Assembly: GCA_028583405.1 (NCBI GenBank)
Contig: CM053248.1
Span: 27,178,769-27,242,768 of the forward strand
Length of the DNA stretch: 64,000 nucleotides
DNA from: Pogonophryne albipinna
Taxonomy: Eukaryota > Chordata > Actinopteri > Perciformes > Artedidraconidae
Direction: 5' to 3'
The notes beneath the pieces are model-generated. The model was not told the origin of the DNA, did no database searches, and saw nothing but the letters and a program-made list of their open reading frames with translations. Each line of letters starts with the position of its first letter. The stretch's first letter is position 1. Shown here in pieces: positions 32,858 through 47,934 of the stretch. Made by a program: the position numbers and the translations under genes.

Positions 32858-34048
32858 ATCGGCCATAGAGATGTCTGCCTTCTTTGGAACTTGCTGATGA
32901 GTAATTAGTTCAGTTACAGTATATCATTACTTTTGTAATTAGTTAAGAGTAATTCAAGAGATTTATAAAGCAACTTGGCCAACACTGTCCAAACTGCCAA
33001 CTGAGAATGAGTCATTGCTATATAAATCCTTCCATCAACACTAGCCTCTTCACTGAAGATTACATTTAGAAACAAAAAGATGACTATTATTATCATCATC
33101 AGCAGCAGTAGTTGCAGTACTGAGTCACACCCTGCAGTATGTCACACTAGCACTATCTATAGCACCGTTATACAGTAACTCTGCAGCGCTGCATTCCTGC
33201 CAATTTGGGCTCCTCCCCTCCTGCGCTCCTAGCATTGTCATTAATCAATCCCTGCTCCTTCCCAGGGCGCCCAGACGCTGTGGCAGTGGTAATGACCTTG
33301 GAGACCCGCTGGCTCCGCTCTGCAGAGTCAGCCTTCCACCTCTTTGGGAACAAACGCAGCATCTCCCATGGAGATTCAGCAGCATGTGTGAGAAAATGCA
33401 CATGTTCTTATATACATTTGCATGCAGGAAAGAAACCTTTACAGAACAAAACAACTGAGACAAAACCACTCTAGCCACTGACAGGCGAAAACAAAGTGTG
33501 GTTGGTTGCTAGGTTCATCCAAAAACATCCTGTTGACTGAAATATGTCAGCTACTGTGTTTGACCGTGAAAACCACTGCCATTAGAGGTCTGCACGGGAA
33601 ATAAGAGCTTTTAGCTGCTGCATATTAGTTAAAAAATAACACGTTTCTAGATGAAAAGCGATTATGGATAATCCTCTTAAAAACATTCCAGCCATAACAT
33701 TTGAGAGCTGCTCTCATTTAGCGTACACCATCATGCTTTTACCGTTTAAAGCATTTAAAAGCTACTGTCACACTCTAGTGAGGCATGGAAACCAAGAGCG
33801 TAATTGGTAGTAAATATTTACTCCAGTCTGTCGTCTGCACTTGTACACACCACATCTGAGCTTACACTTGGTTGGCTTGTTTGAGTGTCATTTAGTCTGT
33901 GTGGGTAAGTGTGTCACACACTGTCACAGTTAATTATTCTAAGGAGCCAGTAGGTCATTAACTCACTTCTGATCCTCAGATATACACGCCTGTGTTTCTG
34001 CCCAAAATCTGCTAACAATTGGCATTCACAGCGACATTGCCTGGCCGG

Positions 34049-34457
<409 letters not shown>

Positions 34458-37400
34458 AACCAGCAGGGAACCATGGGAAACACATGGGCCAGGGCCTGTC
34501 TGAAGACCACCGTGCCAGAAATCATTCTACTAGTGGTCCATCATGGGTGTGGGGACAATCTTCCCCTGAGGGTCTCATCATGTCCGCCAGGCCCCTTACA
34601 CCTCCAGACCTGACAGCATTGAACACCGAGCCTTCTATCTTTCTACCACCTTGACACCTCTGGGATTTACCTCCTCCCTTCTTTCAATTATTCAGAAGCA
34701 GAGCAATTACGGCCAGGAATCAGAGCCATCGATAGCCAGCGTAATGCGTGGTAGCTGGGCTGGAAATGATGAAGCCGGCGTTGTGACACTTCTCATTACC
34801 ACCCAGCACTCTGTGATTATTGGAACTGTGCTGTGAACAGGTATTAGTGTGAGAGACTTGTGGAGGAACAGAGAGAGAAAAAGAAGAAGATGGGATTTTG
34901 TTTAAGCTGGGCGCCCGTCAGCGCGGTGATGTATGGGAAATGTATTGCTTGAATTGTTGAGCAATTAAGAAGAGGATGAACGTTAAATAGAGTGGTAACG
35001 TAATGAGTTCTTAGGTTATTGAATTTGAGGCGAGGGTCCTTTTTTTCCTGGAGATGTATGCATACAGAACCTACATTCTTCAACTGGTTAAAGGACAATT
35101 CTGGTATTTGTCAAGGAGGGTGTTATCCTTATGTTTTATGATTATTACTTGCAGTAAAAAAACTAATGATGTTGAGGCAAGAACGCAAGACTCCAACAGC
35201 TTTGAAAACAAATTTGCATAAATAGTCTCAACACTTGTTCATTTAACTGTTGAAGCAAATTTCATAGTATCTGTAGTACCTTTGCTTATTGTTTATTTTT
35301 TAAATGTAATATCGTTTGGAGATATCTAAGGGAACTATTTCATGGCAGGGTGCAGTGACTTTGTCAGGTTGCCAGGCAACTATCTGAGGCTCCACTCAGT
35401 CACTGGCTAGCTATTTCCCCCACTTCTAGTGTTTATGCTATTCTAATGTGATGGGCTGATAGCTGTAGCTCCATTCATTGACTCGAGAGTGGGATCAATC
35501 TTATCATCTAACTTTGCAAAGTGTTTTTCACATAACAGACAGCAGTTCCTTTTTTTTTTTTTTTTAAAGCTGTAGGATGCTTTTTTGGTGCTGTGTTGGT
35601 AATTGACATGTGACTACCATCAATAGTCATAGTAGTGACAGGAATATGAAAATGACACCCAGTATTTAATCAGGATATCAATTTCCTTTCTTTCAAAATG
35701 CATTTGTTTAGCCTGCGTGGTTCCCCTTTTAGTTGTTCCGAGGCATTTACTTAGAGGAATCAATGTGGAAACATTAGCCATGCAGGAACCACATCCTTTC
35801 TTATAATAAGCTTAGACATCAGAATACATCTGAAGCAATAAACTAAATGATGACTGGTGGCAACATTAGGGGAATATCACTTCTTAAACTGACCATAAAT
35901 CAAATCAGACTTCCTTTTTAGAAACTTTAATGGTCAATAAAAAGGATTAAGCAGATTAGACTGTAGTTATTTGCAGAATCATAACAGCTGACTCAGATTG
36001 GCGTCTGGGAGGCTGGTTTTAGAGGGCATTACAACGAACCACGCTGCCTCCCCTGAGAATATAAGGCTCATTTTTATGTCATGTTATTCAAGCGTAGAAA
36101 TAACAGGCAATTGAGAAATCCTGTGGGATAGAGAAACCTACTTCACTCAAATGAGTTAGAATAAATTGCAGTGTCAGTGCCTGTAATCATGACAATCCAC
36201 AACACTTGTTCTACTGGTGTGAGAATTATTTAACATCAGCGCAGAGGCAAAGACCAGGCGTGTAGAAAACCAACCCCCACAGAAAGAAGTGGGGGGGGGA
36301 TCTTGCATAGAACCCCCATTTTCAGACACAGACAGACAGAGATAACCACAGTCTTTGGGGATCGGAGCAGGACAGACAAGATCTATCCCCCAAAATATCC
36401 TTTCATTCTCTGAGAGGAGGACAGGGAGGAAGTGGGGAGGGCACCCGTGGAGAAACAAGTGATGAGCACTGCTGCGGGAGAACAAAAAGCCACTTGATTT
36501 CTGAGGGGAGGAGAAGAGGAAGAGGAGGAGAGGAGATGTGGGATCAGAAGGGATAAGTGAACGGGCCACGCAGTGAGGAAGAGGAGCCTGCCTCTGCTGC
36601 TCTGCAGAGATAGAGCAGACCTGTGCAGACGCAGGCTATAAAACCCTACAGTGAGACTTTAAAAAGGGATGTGAGCATTGGTTCTTGACCCCAGCTCGTC
36701 TGCATGAGGTTTTACTGTCAAACAGCTCCGGTTTCCATAGCAAACCCGCAGTATCACACTTCATCTTCCAGAATAACAACCCCTATAATGCTCCCTGATC
36801 ATACGCCCAGTGACAACAGCAGACAGAACAACAAACACAACTGGTGTTTTCACGGCATAGTCAAAGCTTTACAGTGATTCCTGACTCCTGACTCCTAGAG
36901 AATCTGGAGATGGTAGCACAGTTATTATGTTACCCAAACCAAAACCCCAACTTAACACATTTTTTACAATCCTCTTTGCAGGATCCCAGCTCCTGCAGAG
37001 TACGTTATGAGCAGCACTTTGTTGATTAAGATTGTATCACCCTGTTGTTTGGTCTATAGGAATATGAGTCAGTCAGTGGGGCCTTGGGAACCATAGTGAG
37101 CCTCATTGTCCTCCCTCTTAAGCAGGCTTGATACATGAATGAGAAAATGCACACACACACCATATGCAGAGCAAATGAGGAGTTTACGCTTAAGGCCCTT
37201 TGGAGAACTCGCTGCACTCTTGGAAACAGGAAGTTCAACGTCTTCACACGCTGCTGACAAAAGCTCTGTGAGTTGGGCCTGCATGCAGGGATAGACCTGG
37301 CCCAGCACTTTGAGAAAAGTCACAAGGGCAAAATAACCTTCTAGCAATACAAATAATAATGTCTTTGCTTTTATAAAAACATTTCAAAACTGCAATTGAA

Positions 37401-40400
37401 ATGCCAGAGTGCTCTATCATTCTCATTCAACCAGAACTCTATGAAAACTTCTCTATAGCTGACAATTGCAGAGTGCAATCTGGGTCACACTCTTGATAAG
37501 AGCTAATACATTTACACATAGTTCCTAATGTGTGTAGGACTGCATGCATGTGTGCCTTTGTGAGTATGTGTTTCTAAGCACATGCTGTCCTCCATCTGCT
37601 GTTTGATAGGGACTGTTTCCTTTCCTGTGCAGCTAGCCAACCAACCAGCCAGCCTTCCTGTACCGCTCTGCTCCAAAGCGGAAACGGGAGCGAGACCGCC
37701 ACACACTCCGGAAAAAAAACCTGGATAAGATACGTGCACAAGCAGATACATGTTGATGGACAATGACTTGCCCCCACATTTGAACAGTCTCCTATCCTTT
37801 CCCTTTCCTTCCGTCTGGTTTGTTTTCCATTTCTCCATCTACTTTATGTGCTCATTTTCTTTATTATTTCATGCTCAAACACCTCCAGTCTTTAAACAGC
37901 TTGGAAGGGGACCACAATATTGTATTTGCTCAACAATGAAGGGGATTGTTCAATATTAGCAAAGTCAAAGCACGGGTGTTGGGAGGCTTTCGCAGTAATA
38001 AAATACCGTTAGCCAAATACCATGGGTTGTTATGGCTAGTTTATCAGTCCATAAATATACAGACTATTATGTGTGTATTTATAATGTTACAGAAACAGAC
38101 CAACTGTGAAAGCTCAAGTCAGCTTAGTAGATGGCATAGACTAATAATTATTTAAATCAATAGAAAAATGTGTTTTATTTAGTCATTTAGTCTCCTGTAA
38201 TGGTGTCATATCTCTTTTATAATCATTAAAAGGCCGTGTTCATTGTTTACTATACTTTTAAGCGAGTGGAGGGTTGTCACCAGACAGCTGGATCTTAAAT
38301 GATCAGAGAAACAGTTAAGTTAAACTGCTTTATTTAGTGTCTGTACAGCTTAACTCACAGCATTGATAAACTCCCATGAAGACACCAGCCAACTCCCTCT
38401 TTTGATCTGTTTTCTCAGTCTCAAGTCTCCAGTGAAACATGTTCAAAAGCCTTTTTTTTTACATGCAAGACAGGATCTAAAACGAGGTCTTCCAATAAAA
38501 TGCACTACACAACATGAATACAAACATTACCAGTGTATTTTCCAAACAATATAACTACTTTGAATAAGCCTGCAGTCAAGCTAGTGGCAGTTTTACTACA
38601 GTGTACCTACAGTACAGCCCTCTGTTCTCACTGCTGTTTCACACTACTGTCCAACTTCCTGTTTCTCCATCCTATTTACCAGCTGACATAGGCTCAGGCC
38701 ATGAATCTCCCGAAAAAGGAAGTGACTGAATAGCCACAAATATGTCAGGAACTTGTGATAAGAAAATAAGTCCAGCAAAACACGAACAAAAATAAACAGC
38801 CCTGTGCAAATCAAAGGAGGTTGAGAGAAATCCTCAAGAAACCCGCTATGTCAAGAGTGAATTCATAAAAAGCAGCTGAACACATTCAAACAATGTAATG
38901 TATGCAGGGCACGTGGTGCTGAATTACCTTAATGAGTGTTGATTCAATGTATGGTGATTCTCAGATCCATAACAGCAGGTCACATGGTTCTGACAGAGTC
39001 CAATCGTCACATTGTCGTCTTCAGTGAGAGGTTGGACAGGAGCTGGAAGGTGGAGGGGGGTTGAGGTCTGCTCTCACAGCCCAGTGACGAGAGGCGATCC
39101 CTGGATCTTGGCGGTGCAGAGTTGCGGTTCTCAGCAGTCCTCTTCCAGGGGCTCACTGAGCAGCAGCCAGCCTCAAAGGGATGCTGCTCACCACCTTTGT
39201 TTTAACAAGGGAGCAAGAAGGACAGAGAGCATGTTAGAAATGTAACAACAGAGCAGAGACAGACGAGAAGCAGAACCTGGAGGGGGAAGGCGTGATGCAG
39301 TTCCTGTCTTAAGCAGAAATGGTATGTAGCAAGAAGACAAGAAGTGAAGTTAAGAGTAGAGGACCACTTCCTCAGAGGAGGAGGCTGTGAAGTGATAAGG
39401 AGAGCCAAGAGCATTGTGAAACAGCATATATCGCTCCGTAGGTCACACTTTGCAGATAATGATGATGCTTTGAGGGAAATTCAGAAGAAAAGTATGAACA
39501 TATTAATCATAAAATAAGTAAAGGAAAAGAGAGGATGGCACAAAAAGGAGCCCAATGGTGATGGGCAGATGGGCAGAAAATGTGACCATGAGTTTGTGCT
39601 TTTGGGGAGAACATTTTGCAGAGCGACTATAATGCAAATGAGTCTTCGAAAACCAGCAGACACCGACTGCTAATGTATCCAGACCAACCTCATTTAAAAC
39701 TAAAATGGTTCCCCTGATTTCAGAATCTAAAGACCGAAAATATATGCATAGATATGGAGCCACATTTTACATAAAGCATTTTGCTGTCTCGCTACTAACA
39801 TATTTATTTTGGTACAAAAAAGGAAAAATAAATCTACTTGGATGCTTTTTTTCCCTATTTGAGTCTATTTTTATGACAACATACTGGTTCACACTGTGCA
39901 TAAGCTTTAGTAGAGATTGCAGGTTGGTGCCATCTAATATATAATCCCTGCTAGTACCCACGGGAGGCCTGAAGGCAGGGTATAGACTAGAGGGAGGAGG
40001 GGGTGGGAGGGAAACAAAAGGGGACAAGGAGCACAATTTATCTACCTGGGAACGCTGAGCAGCCAAGGAATCTGGAGGCAGCATTTTCATGTGGAAGTAC
40101 CTTCAAACCAAGGATTGTGGGTAAAAACTTAAATGGGCTGATTACATTCATTAAAACGTAATTCAATCATTTATACATCTGCAAAAACTTAAAACCATAT
40201 GCTAACAAGTCTTCTTTACTCTGCTCTCGCAACTTTGACATTTTGTAGATACAAGGTTTTCTCCCATGTCACTGGCAGGGAGCATGCCCAGCGGTTGCCA
40301 TGGTGACGATCTCGTCTAGTCGAGCAAAAGGGAGGCGTGGAGGTTTTTTTTTTTTCTCTAACGATAAATGAATGGACACATCTCCTACAGCCCTCCCCAT

Positions 40401-43400
40401 CTCCACCCCTCTCCCTTCTGGAGCTCAATAAAAACAGGCAGTCAACATTTGCTCTATGACATCTTGGAAAATGAGTTGTCATGCTTGAGGATTGCCATGA
40501 CAGCCAACAAATGGCACTCGCTAAAGAGTCCGTTCTCAGAAGGCTGAAAGGAGTGAAATAGAGAAAAGAAAGAAGAAGTTTTATCATTAATCCTGCGTAT
40601 TACAGTTTTTTATTTACAACTAAGTTCCTGGAAAGCAATGTGAGGGAGTATTTCAAATCCATATCATCTCAAAGCTCATAAATAAATAATAGCAGGTATG
40701 ACAGTGGGGAATCAGATGAAGCAAACTATTGAATAATGGAGGAACCTTCCTGGAATGCAATCCGATGCAGAGCATCAGGCTCTGGTGAGAAAAACACAGC
40801 AACACACTAAAGCTGCTGAATGCAGAATATGAAATGATTATAAAAGTCTACATATCCCCCTTTTGTGTGTGGATCTAACAGCAGCCCATCAAGGGTCAGC
40901 ATTGTGTCCTCTCACAGCATCAAGCAGTCAGTACTGCTGCAGCGATCCACTAAGCCAGCAGGGACTGGCTAGTTGAGAAACGTAAGAAAAGATAGCCGAG
41001 AGGCAACATACTTGAATTGTTTTGACCCTTTCAACAAGGTTCCCCAGGTTGTGCCCCAAAGACAGAATGATTGATTTAAACAGCAACACCTTTTATTACA
41101 GACTTTTTTTATTTTTATTTAAAAAACAACTAATTTCAGCATTTTTTCTAAGATAAAATAAGACAATGATCACCATGTGGATTACAGGGTTTATGTGAGG
41201 GAAAGCACTGAACTGACAGAATGTGGTGGACAAAGCAGCCCTTGGTGACTGTCATTAGCTATTAGTGTATTATTTCCCCAGTCATGAATGGACTACCAGT
41301 GCATGTGGTTACGGCTTTTTGTAAAAAATCCATAACAGCTACTAATATCTGGAATCAGAGCACTAGCTGTTTGTAGTTATTAAATATGCAACCCAAAAAA
41401 ACTCATGCATTCAAATTAACACAAGGAATATTTGCTTCAAATTCAACATAACAGATCTTTCTAAGGAACACAACACATACACAAATCGGCTCTGACACCG
41501 GCTCTCTGCTCTTTGGCAGACCAGATGCTAGGTCTTTGCGTGTGTAGAAGCATATGCATATGCATATCACGTTAATGTACGTCAGACCTAAAAACACTGT
41601 TTCTCCCAAACTCTCATACAGCTGTTATTTCCCCACAACAAGACCCTGCTTAGCTCAGCTGAAAATATCTAGAACCAAGGTGGTAAATACCAGGTCAGAG
41701 ACACACAAATATATGGATACACACAGCAACACACAGTTGGCTCAACCTTTGGGGTTGTGGTCAATCAGATTACAAGATCTCCCAGTGCACCAACACAAAT
41801 CCATTTATAGAGATAAGCTCTGACGACAACCGCTGCCCAACACCCAGCAGGAGAAAAAAGAGAAGGAGAGATGACACTTGACCGACTGAGGAGCCATGCG
41901 AGTTGCTTTCTGGCCCCAGCATCAGTTAACGCTGTTTTTACAGAAGTCCTCTCTGAAACTCCCACTGTGTCATTTAAAAAAAAGAACGTTATGCTTTCAT
42001 AAACAGTTCATGACCCAAGATAAATCTCATAAGGTCATATGATAATTCAAAATGTCTTTCTATTCAGTTCTGTCAAAGGTTTAGGTTTTTGTTCAAGAAA
42101 ACATCTGCAAAGGCTAAAATCCCAATGTTCCCTCCAGAGGGAGTTTCTCTCTTTTATTCTTCCATATGACATCACATTGTAACACTCATGCTTCTTTTGG
42201 ATAGCAATCCAACACAATGTAAGTGATATGCTAAGGAGTGGGACATCTCTAAGCTGTTGACAAATCATAACAGAGCTGGCCAGCTAACCAATCAGAGCAG
42301 ACTGGGCTCTGGTTTCAGACAGAGGGTGAAAAGAGGTGCTGCAGCACAGGCAGTATGAGAAAAATAAAGAGCTTTTTGAACATTGAAGCATGGAAACATG
42401 TAGAGACACATAATACAAATATGAAACCTGTAAATACAAATACAAATAAAGTGCAGGAATCACTAATGAGAGATTCTTTCTTATGAGCGCATTACTATTT
42501 TCTAAATGCTGCATAATGGAAAATAAAAAGCTATACAGTAATAAGGTGGTGTTGAATTTTTAATGAGAGGGCTTTAATTAGAATAGAGCAGCAGCAGTCT
42601 AGCACCTGCTTTACAAAGTCAGTGTTAGAGAGATGTAAAAGGGAAAGAAGTGTCGAGGCTCATTGTGATTTATGTTGTTCAGGCAAACCTGAAAGGGACA
42701 AAATCAGCCCCAAGATAAGAAAAACTGCAGCAGCAGGAAATTATAATAAATGGCACTGCAGGAGAGAATTGCATGTGTGTGGATTTAATGCTTATGATCA
42801 AATGTGAAATGCGACGTGTCCTTGATGAGCTGCTGTCCACACACTGTGAGCTTAATGTTGCAGAGCGAGAGGAAAGAGGGCAACAACGAGTGTGCTTTTG
42901 TTAGCCCTCCCTCCCTCGCCTGTCTGTCTGCCTTACCGGTCTTTCTTGGCATCAAGGTTTGCTGAGCACCACTGAGTGGCCCTTGGCCAATGCAAGCAGG
43001 ATGTGAATGTGATAATATCATAGAGCTGCACTTCTAAACTTGGCAATCGCTGTTATAATCAAATATCTGGAAATGTCCCGGGGCCCGGTCAGGACTAGAT
43101 CATTTACCCACCGACAGTGTATGTGACAGACTATATCAATAGTGGTATTCATTTAGTGGGTAATTCAATGAGAACCCTGACTTAATACTCACCTGTGGCT
43201 GTGTAAAATCAATAAGAAATACAGTGATGGAATAAGCCTAACAAAGATGGAAATATCCAAGTCCTTCCAAAACTAAGTATGAGAGTCATAAACGGCTGCT
43301 AAGGCCTAATTCCCATCTAGATTCAAAAATATATACAAACATGAAAAGCTAATGACATCGGACTTTGTGTTAATGACCTATGTTTGTATGCTAACAAGTT

Positions 43401-44531
43401 TAACTAATATGGAGAATCTGGTAAGCCTTAAACCTGCTAAACATCAGCATGCTAACATTGTCAACATGAGCATGTTAGCATGCAGATATGTAGGATGTAT
43501 TTTGACTTGCATCTGCATTGATTATTCAAAGCCCATTTGTCTCAGGAGTATTCTTGATTTGACCTCCATTTCATGTTGCAGCCTGTTCATTTGTTGAATG
43601 TCCAAAAAAGGTCTGTGAGATGTAGCTTCTTTAATCAAATAATGTGCTTCACTGTTGGGGAGATTTTGTATTACTTTCATCCTCCTACACATCTGCCTTT
43701 TGAGTTTGCATTAGGATATACATTTTAGTTTAACAACAATTAAGTGGACCCTTGTAGAAAGCCCGTTAATTCCTAGTTCTCGGTCGCAAGGCCCAGACAT
43801 GACTAACATCTGGCCAGAGGCCTTCAAAAATCCCTAGGTTATTATAACTGCAGCATGTAAAAACTGAAATTATTCAGACTTCCATCCCAAAATCCGACAC
43901 ACTTCACCTCCGTGGTGATGTCTCTCTCCCCTTTCTCCTCTTCCAAATTCTCCAAGGCACCTGGGAGCAGCTCAGACAGAACGGGGTTAGGATTAAACAA
44001 GTCCCCCACCGAAGATTCCCTGCAACACTTAAACTCCACGAACCACATCTGGGAAATATTCATGATGACAAAGTGGTATTCTAGGGACAAGGGAGGAGTA
44101 ACAACCCCATATCCACAGATAAGCAGATGCAGACCATTCTCTAATACACACAAGGACACATGCAGTATGGACTGACATTAATGGGCATGTTAAGAAACAT
44201 GTACACCCACACAAAAGGGAAAAACACCCTGTGGATTTCTCAAGCGTTCTGTGTGTATATCTGGCTACAGCCCAGGGCTCCTTGTCTCGTCTGTCTGCAC
44301 AACCTTGTCTGGGAACGGGGATGTTTCGCACGTTGGTGAAAGAGCCATGAACGCCTCCGCATCTTTTACAAAGAACTGTCAAAAGTAGGAATCGGAATGA
44401 GAAATAAAAACACAAATCTAGCAGTGAAGTAATATGAAACAGTGCCATCTTTTCAGGAATTTGTTTTATTTAACGGCTTGAGATCATTTCGAAAGAAGCT
44501 GAGGTTGTCTAATGGATGGTTTGCACATACA

Positions 44532-44996
44532 TTAAAGGTCACCTATTATGCAAAATCCACTTTTTCATGTATATTATACTCAAACATGTGTCCCCTCTGT
44601 GTCAAGAGATTCAGAAAGTTTCAGGAAATAAGATTTGCTCACTTTTTGTCCTGATCCATTTATATAAAAACCTGTCTGAAAATCAGATTTTGGCCACTTT
44701 ATGATGTCATAACGATTTTTTTGGCTTGTGTAACCATTAGCCAATAACCACCCAAGGTAACTTCCACCCCCCACCTTATCACCTGAATCTCCTCCTAGAG
44801 CACCATTGTGTTATTTTTAACCAAATGTCTCGCAGAGGGGCGTGGCTCCTTATTTTCATCTAAAGAAAAAAACAGTGGTTTATGGGATGCTACAATGATC
44901 CGTTTGGTATTTCGAGCCAAACACTTCAGACATATTTTTTATATATCTGAGACCTATAATATATTGAAGGAAATCAGTATAATTGGGGACCCTTAA
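44532..44996 (+). mobile_element. TTAA-flanked MITE, copy B
   Basis: Begins TTAAAGGTCACCTATTATGC and ends with GGGGACCCTTAA, with TTAA at both ends, 465 bp. It matches copy A (13721-14303) in inverse orientation over both arms, for example 'cctgatccatttatataaaa' and 'ctgagacctataatatatt'. It lacks the LINE insertion of copy A and has no coding capacity. Confidence 0.82.
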
Positions 44997-45559
44997 ATTG
45001 AAGACATGGGTGAGAATTGTGTTAAAGAAGCTGATGTAGGCTCTATGAATAATAAAACACAAACACCCCCTGTCCCTCCAGTCTGTATATATCTTACACC
45101 TTTGGCTAGTGGTCAGAGGAACTCTCTCTGTCTCACGTCTCTGTGATTGTGTGAAACTGACTCAGAAGACTCGCTGTCCACAAGCAGGAAGAGAGATAGT
45201 TTAGATCATGTCCTGTGTTTCAACTGTGGTTTACATCCAATCACAGGGGTTATAAAATTAGCCGGTCTGTGAGAACTAGAAAGAGAACAGACATAGAGAG
45301 CCAAGGGAATGACTAAACCCCCCACTCACAAAAAGACTAGGTTATAGGAGAGTGAAAGAGTTGGAGCCATTCTTGGAATAGCTCTGCATGCGCCGTTTTC
45401 CTGTCAAGTGTGACAACTCGGGCTACGCTAACACAGATGTCAATGTTTGCTCAACACCGGCTAAATTGTGTGGCATATAAAGCCAGATTAGAGAAGGAAA
45501 TGGCTCACTAAAACTGCATTTTGTGAGCTATGACCTAGAACATTTAATGTGGGTGTGGC

Positions 45560-45816
45560 CAGGGTTGGAGTTACAAACTGAGCTCTATGGGGGTCTTTAA
45601 CACACACACACACACACTTTTGTGTTAGCCTATTTACCTCGTTAACGTAAATAATACTCATTACATTGACACATGCATTATTTTTGATTAAAATAATGGT
45701 TGTTGGTAATGTATTAGCGACCCCCACAGATGTATGATTTCACTGCGTCCGTGGGAGCTCAGACCCCTCCTTATGGGAGCTCAGCTCCCATTGGCTCCCA
45801 CATAACTCGAACCCTG
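45560..45816. mobile_element. Small hAT-type MITE with 8-bp target duplication
   Basis: Begins CAGGGTTGGAGTTAC and ends AACTCGAACCCTG, a terminal inverted repeat of about 14 bp with one mismatch. The flanking octamers GGTGTGGC (45552-45559) and GGTGTGGT (45817-45824) match at 7 of 8, as expected for hAT insertion. The element is 257 bp, contains an internal CA run (45601-45617) and two copies of 'gggagctcag', and has no transposase. Confidence 0.78.
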
Positions 45817-47934
45817 GGTGTGGTTAACACCCATGAGCCAAGTGTTACTGGTAGTGCCAAAAGTAATGAAAAATATAAGACGAAAGCTGACTTAGACCAG
45901 CTTATAGGCAAAAAAAGGCGTTACGTCATGAAACACAAGCAACACTTTGTCAATTGTAGGGTGTAAAGCTTAGTTTTGGGGGCTGACATTTTTTTAAATC
46001 TTAGTCATTGTTGATACAATTTGACTATTAAAAAATGAAGGGTTTGTTCAGGTTGTCGCATTGAGTCAAGTTAAGTAGAGCTGCGCCGTACCATTCATTA
46101 GAAATGCAGCCTAAGGGAGTTAAGAATGGTTTAATGTTGTAATTAATCTTATAGTTAACGCATCACAGAAGTCAAGTGAACTGTGATCTCACTACAACAG
46201 CAGGACACCACTATACTGCCCTGAAGAAAGTATGCCTACGACAGGAAGTAGGAGCTCATAGGAAGAACGCCCTGTAAACAAATCAACAGGATATGGATGA
46301 TTTACAGGCTAACATCCACTCAGTCTGTAGTAGTAACCAAACGGAGCTGAAACAAGGTTCTCAACAGGCTCTGTATCTTTCTCTTCAAAGGCATCACTTC
46401 AGCTGATCTATAGGCAGGGCTGTGCGCTCAAGTAAATACAGTAATCTAGTCATCAGATAGAAGGGGAACGTGTACCCCCCTCACCCGACCCTCCTTCCAG
46501 GAAGCAGTCTTGTAAATACTCTGCTAACATGTAACATAAAACATACTGAAGGCCACTGGCTGCAGCTTGGAGGGCAAAAGGATTAGATGAGTATAGGGCT
46601 GGGGGCAAATGCAGTAACCACAACTTCAATATACTCTTAAAAAAGAAAGTAAAGATGGAATAACATCTCTTTCTGCGGAGAGGCTGTTCATTTCACCAAC
46701 AATCTGTATTGTGTTACAGTGTGCCAAACAAAAAAACAATATCAAAAACAGGATTTCATCTTGGAGTACAAAATATTCAGGAGCTCAGATTACAAATGCA
46801 AATACCCTGATGTGTTTTGTTTTTTTTTAAACAGAGGGAAATCATGATCTGGAGAGCTGGGAGAGAAGCCTTGCTTGTTGTGCTCTATCTAAAACAGGTA
46901 ACAGGAAATTGGCCATTCAGCACATCATCCACTGGCTGCTCCAGTCATGCAGCAGACTGACGGATGGCAAGTCACACCGGAGCTGCGACACCATTGATTT
47001 CTGCGCATACAACCCAGGACTGCTGATTCAAAATAATGTCACATTTTTAAAAAGCTTTGCTGTGATATTGTGGTGATACATTCAGCCCAGGAGACTGATA
47101 GATGAGCTCAGGAAACATTGACGAGTGAGATTTATTTCCAGGGCATTGATTTATATGTCTAGATGATGCACATTATTTATGGTTTATCGTTAAATGTGTT
47201 CTTTCAATTCTGGTGCAAGATCAGTCCTTAAGAGACAAATGTATTATTGAGAAGGCAGCAAAACTCCAACCGTCATAAGACCTGTTTTCCTGTTAGGGAA
47301 GTTAAAAGCTGTGATGAATGTCAAATACTGTCTTTCCAGTGAACCACAGTGTCATTTAATGACATTTTAAATATTTACCACATCACAGTTCACATCAATT
47401 ATATAAACTGAGGCCTTTTGTGATTTTGTTGTTAGCCAAAACATCAATGCCCTTCTTTGACTTGTCTGTAAATCAGACTTTAGAGCTACAGTAAATATCA
47501 CAGTGCTTAGATCCAGAGATATTCTGTAACCCTTTATCTTTTTTACAATCCATGTTACAGTTGATCAAACTCACACAAAGTCAGCTTCTCCCTGGTTTTT
47601 ACTCCGATGCACACTAAGCTGCAGCTTTTCACAACCAAACAGAAGCTTTTCATATAAACCAGACACTTTTTTAAAGGGCTGGGCAAATCAGAAAACGACT
47701 CCGGCTTTAGTGCAGATGGGTTAAAGGATGGCTGTATTCAAACACAGTTTTAGTTACCATGTTAAGCTGGAGGTACGGTACAAAATGTGTGGTTTTCCCT
47801 GACTGTTTCACTCCTTAACAGATGTTGACTCTGACCAATAGTTTTTTTTTGTTTATGGAATTAAAACCTAGGGTAAATAACAGATTTTGTAATTTTCTTG
47901 TCTAATACGTTGGAAGGAGATCTTTAAGAAATCT

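Noticed and set aside
36174..36569. 131-codon minus-strand frame as a gene
   Set aside because: Low-complexity Ser/Leu/Phe and Pro translation of a purine-rich plus strand, with no motif and no splice context.
43842..44448. Overlapping frames on both strands near 44000 as a gene
   Set aside because: No recognisable domain, frames conflict, and no consistent splice signals; treated as intronic.
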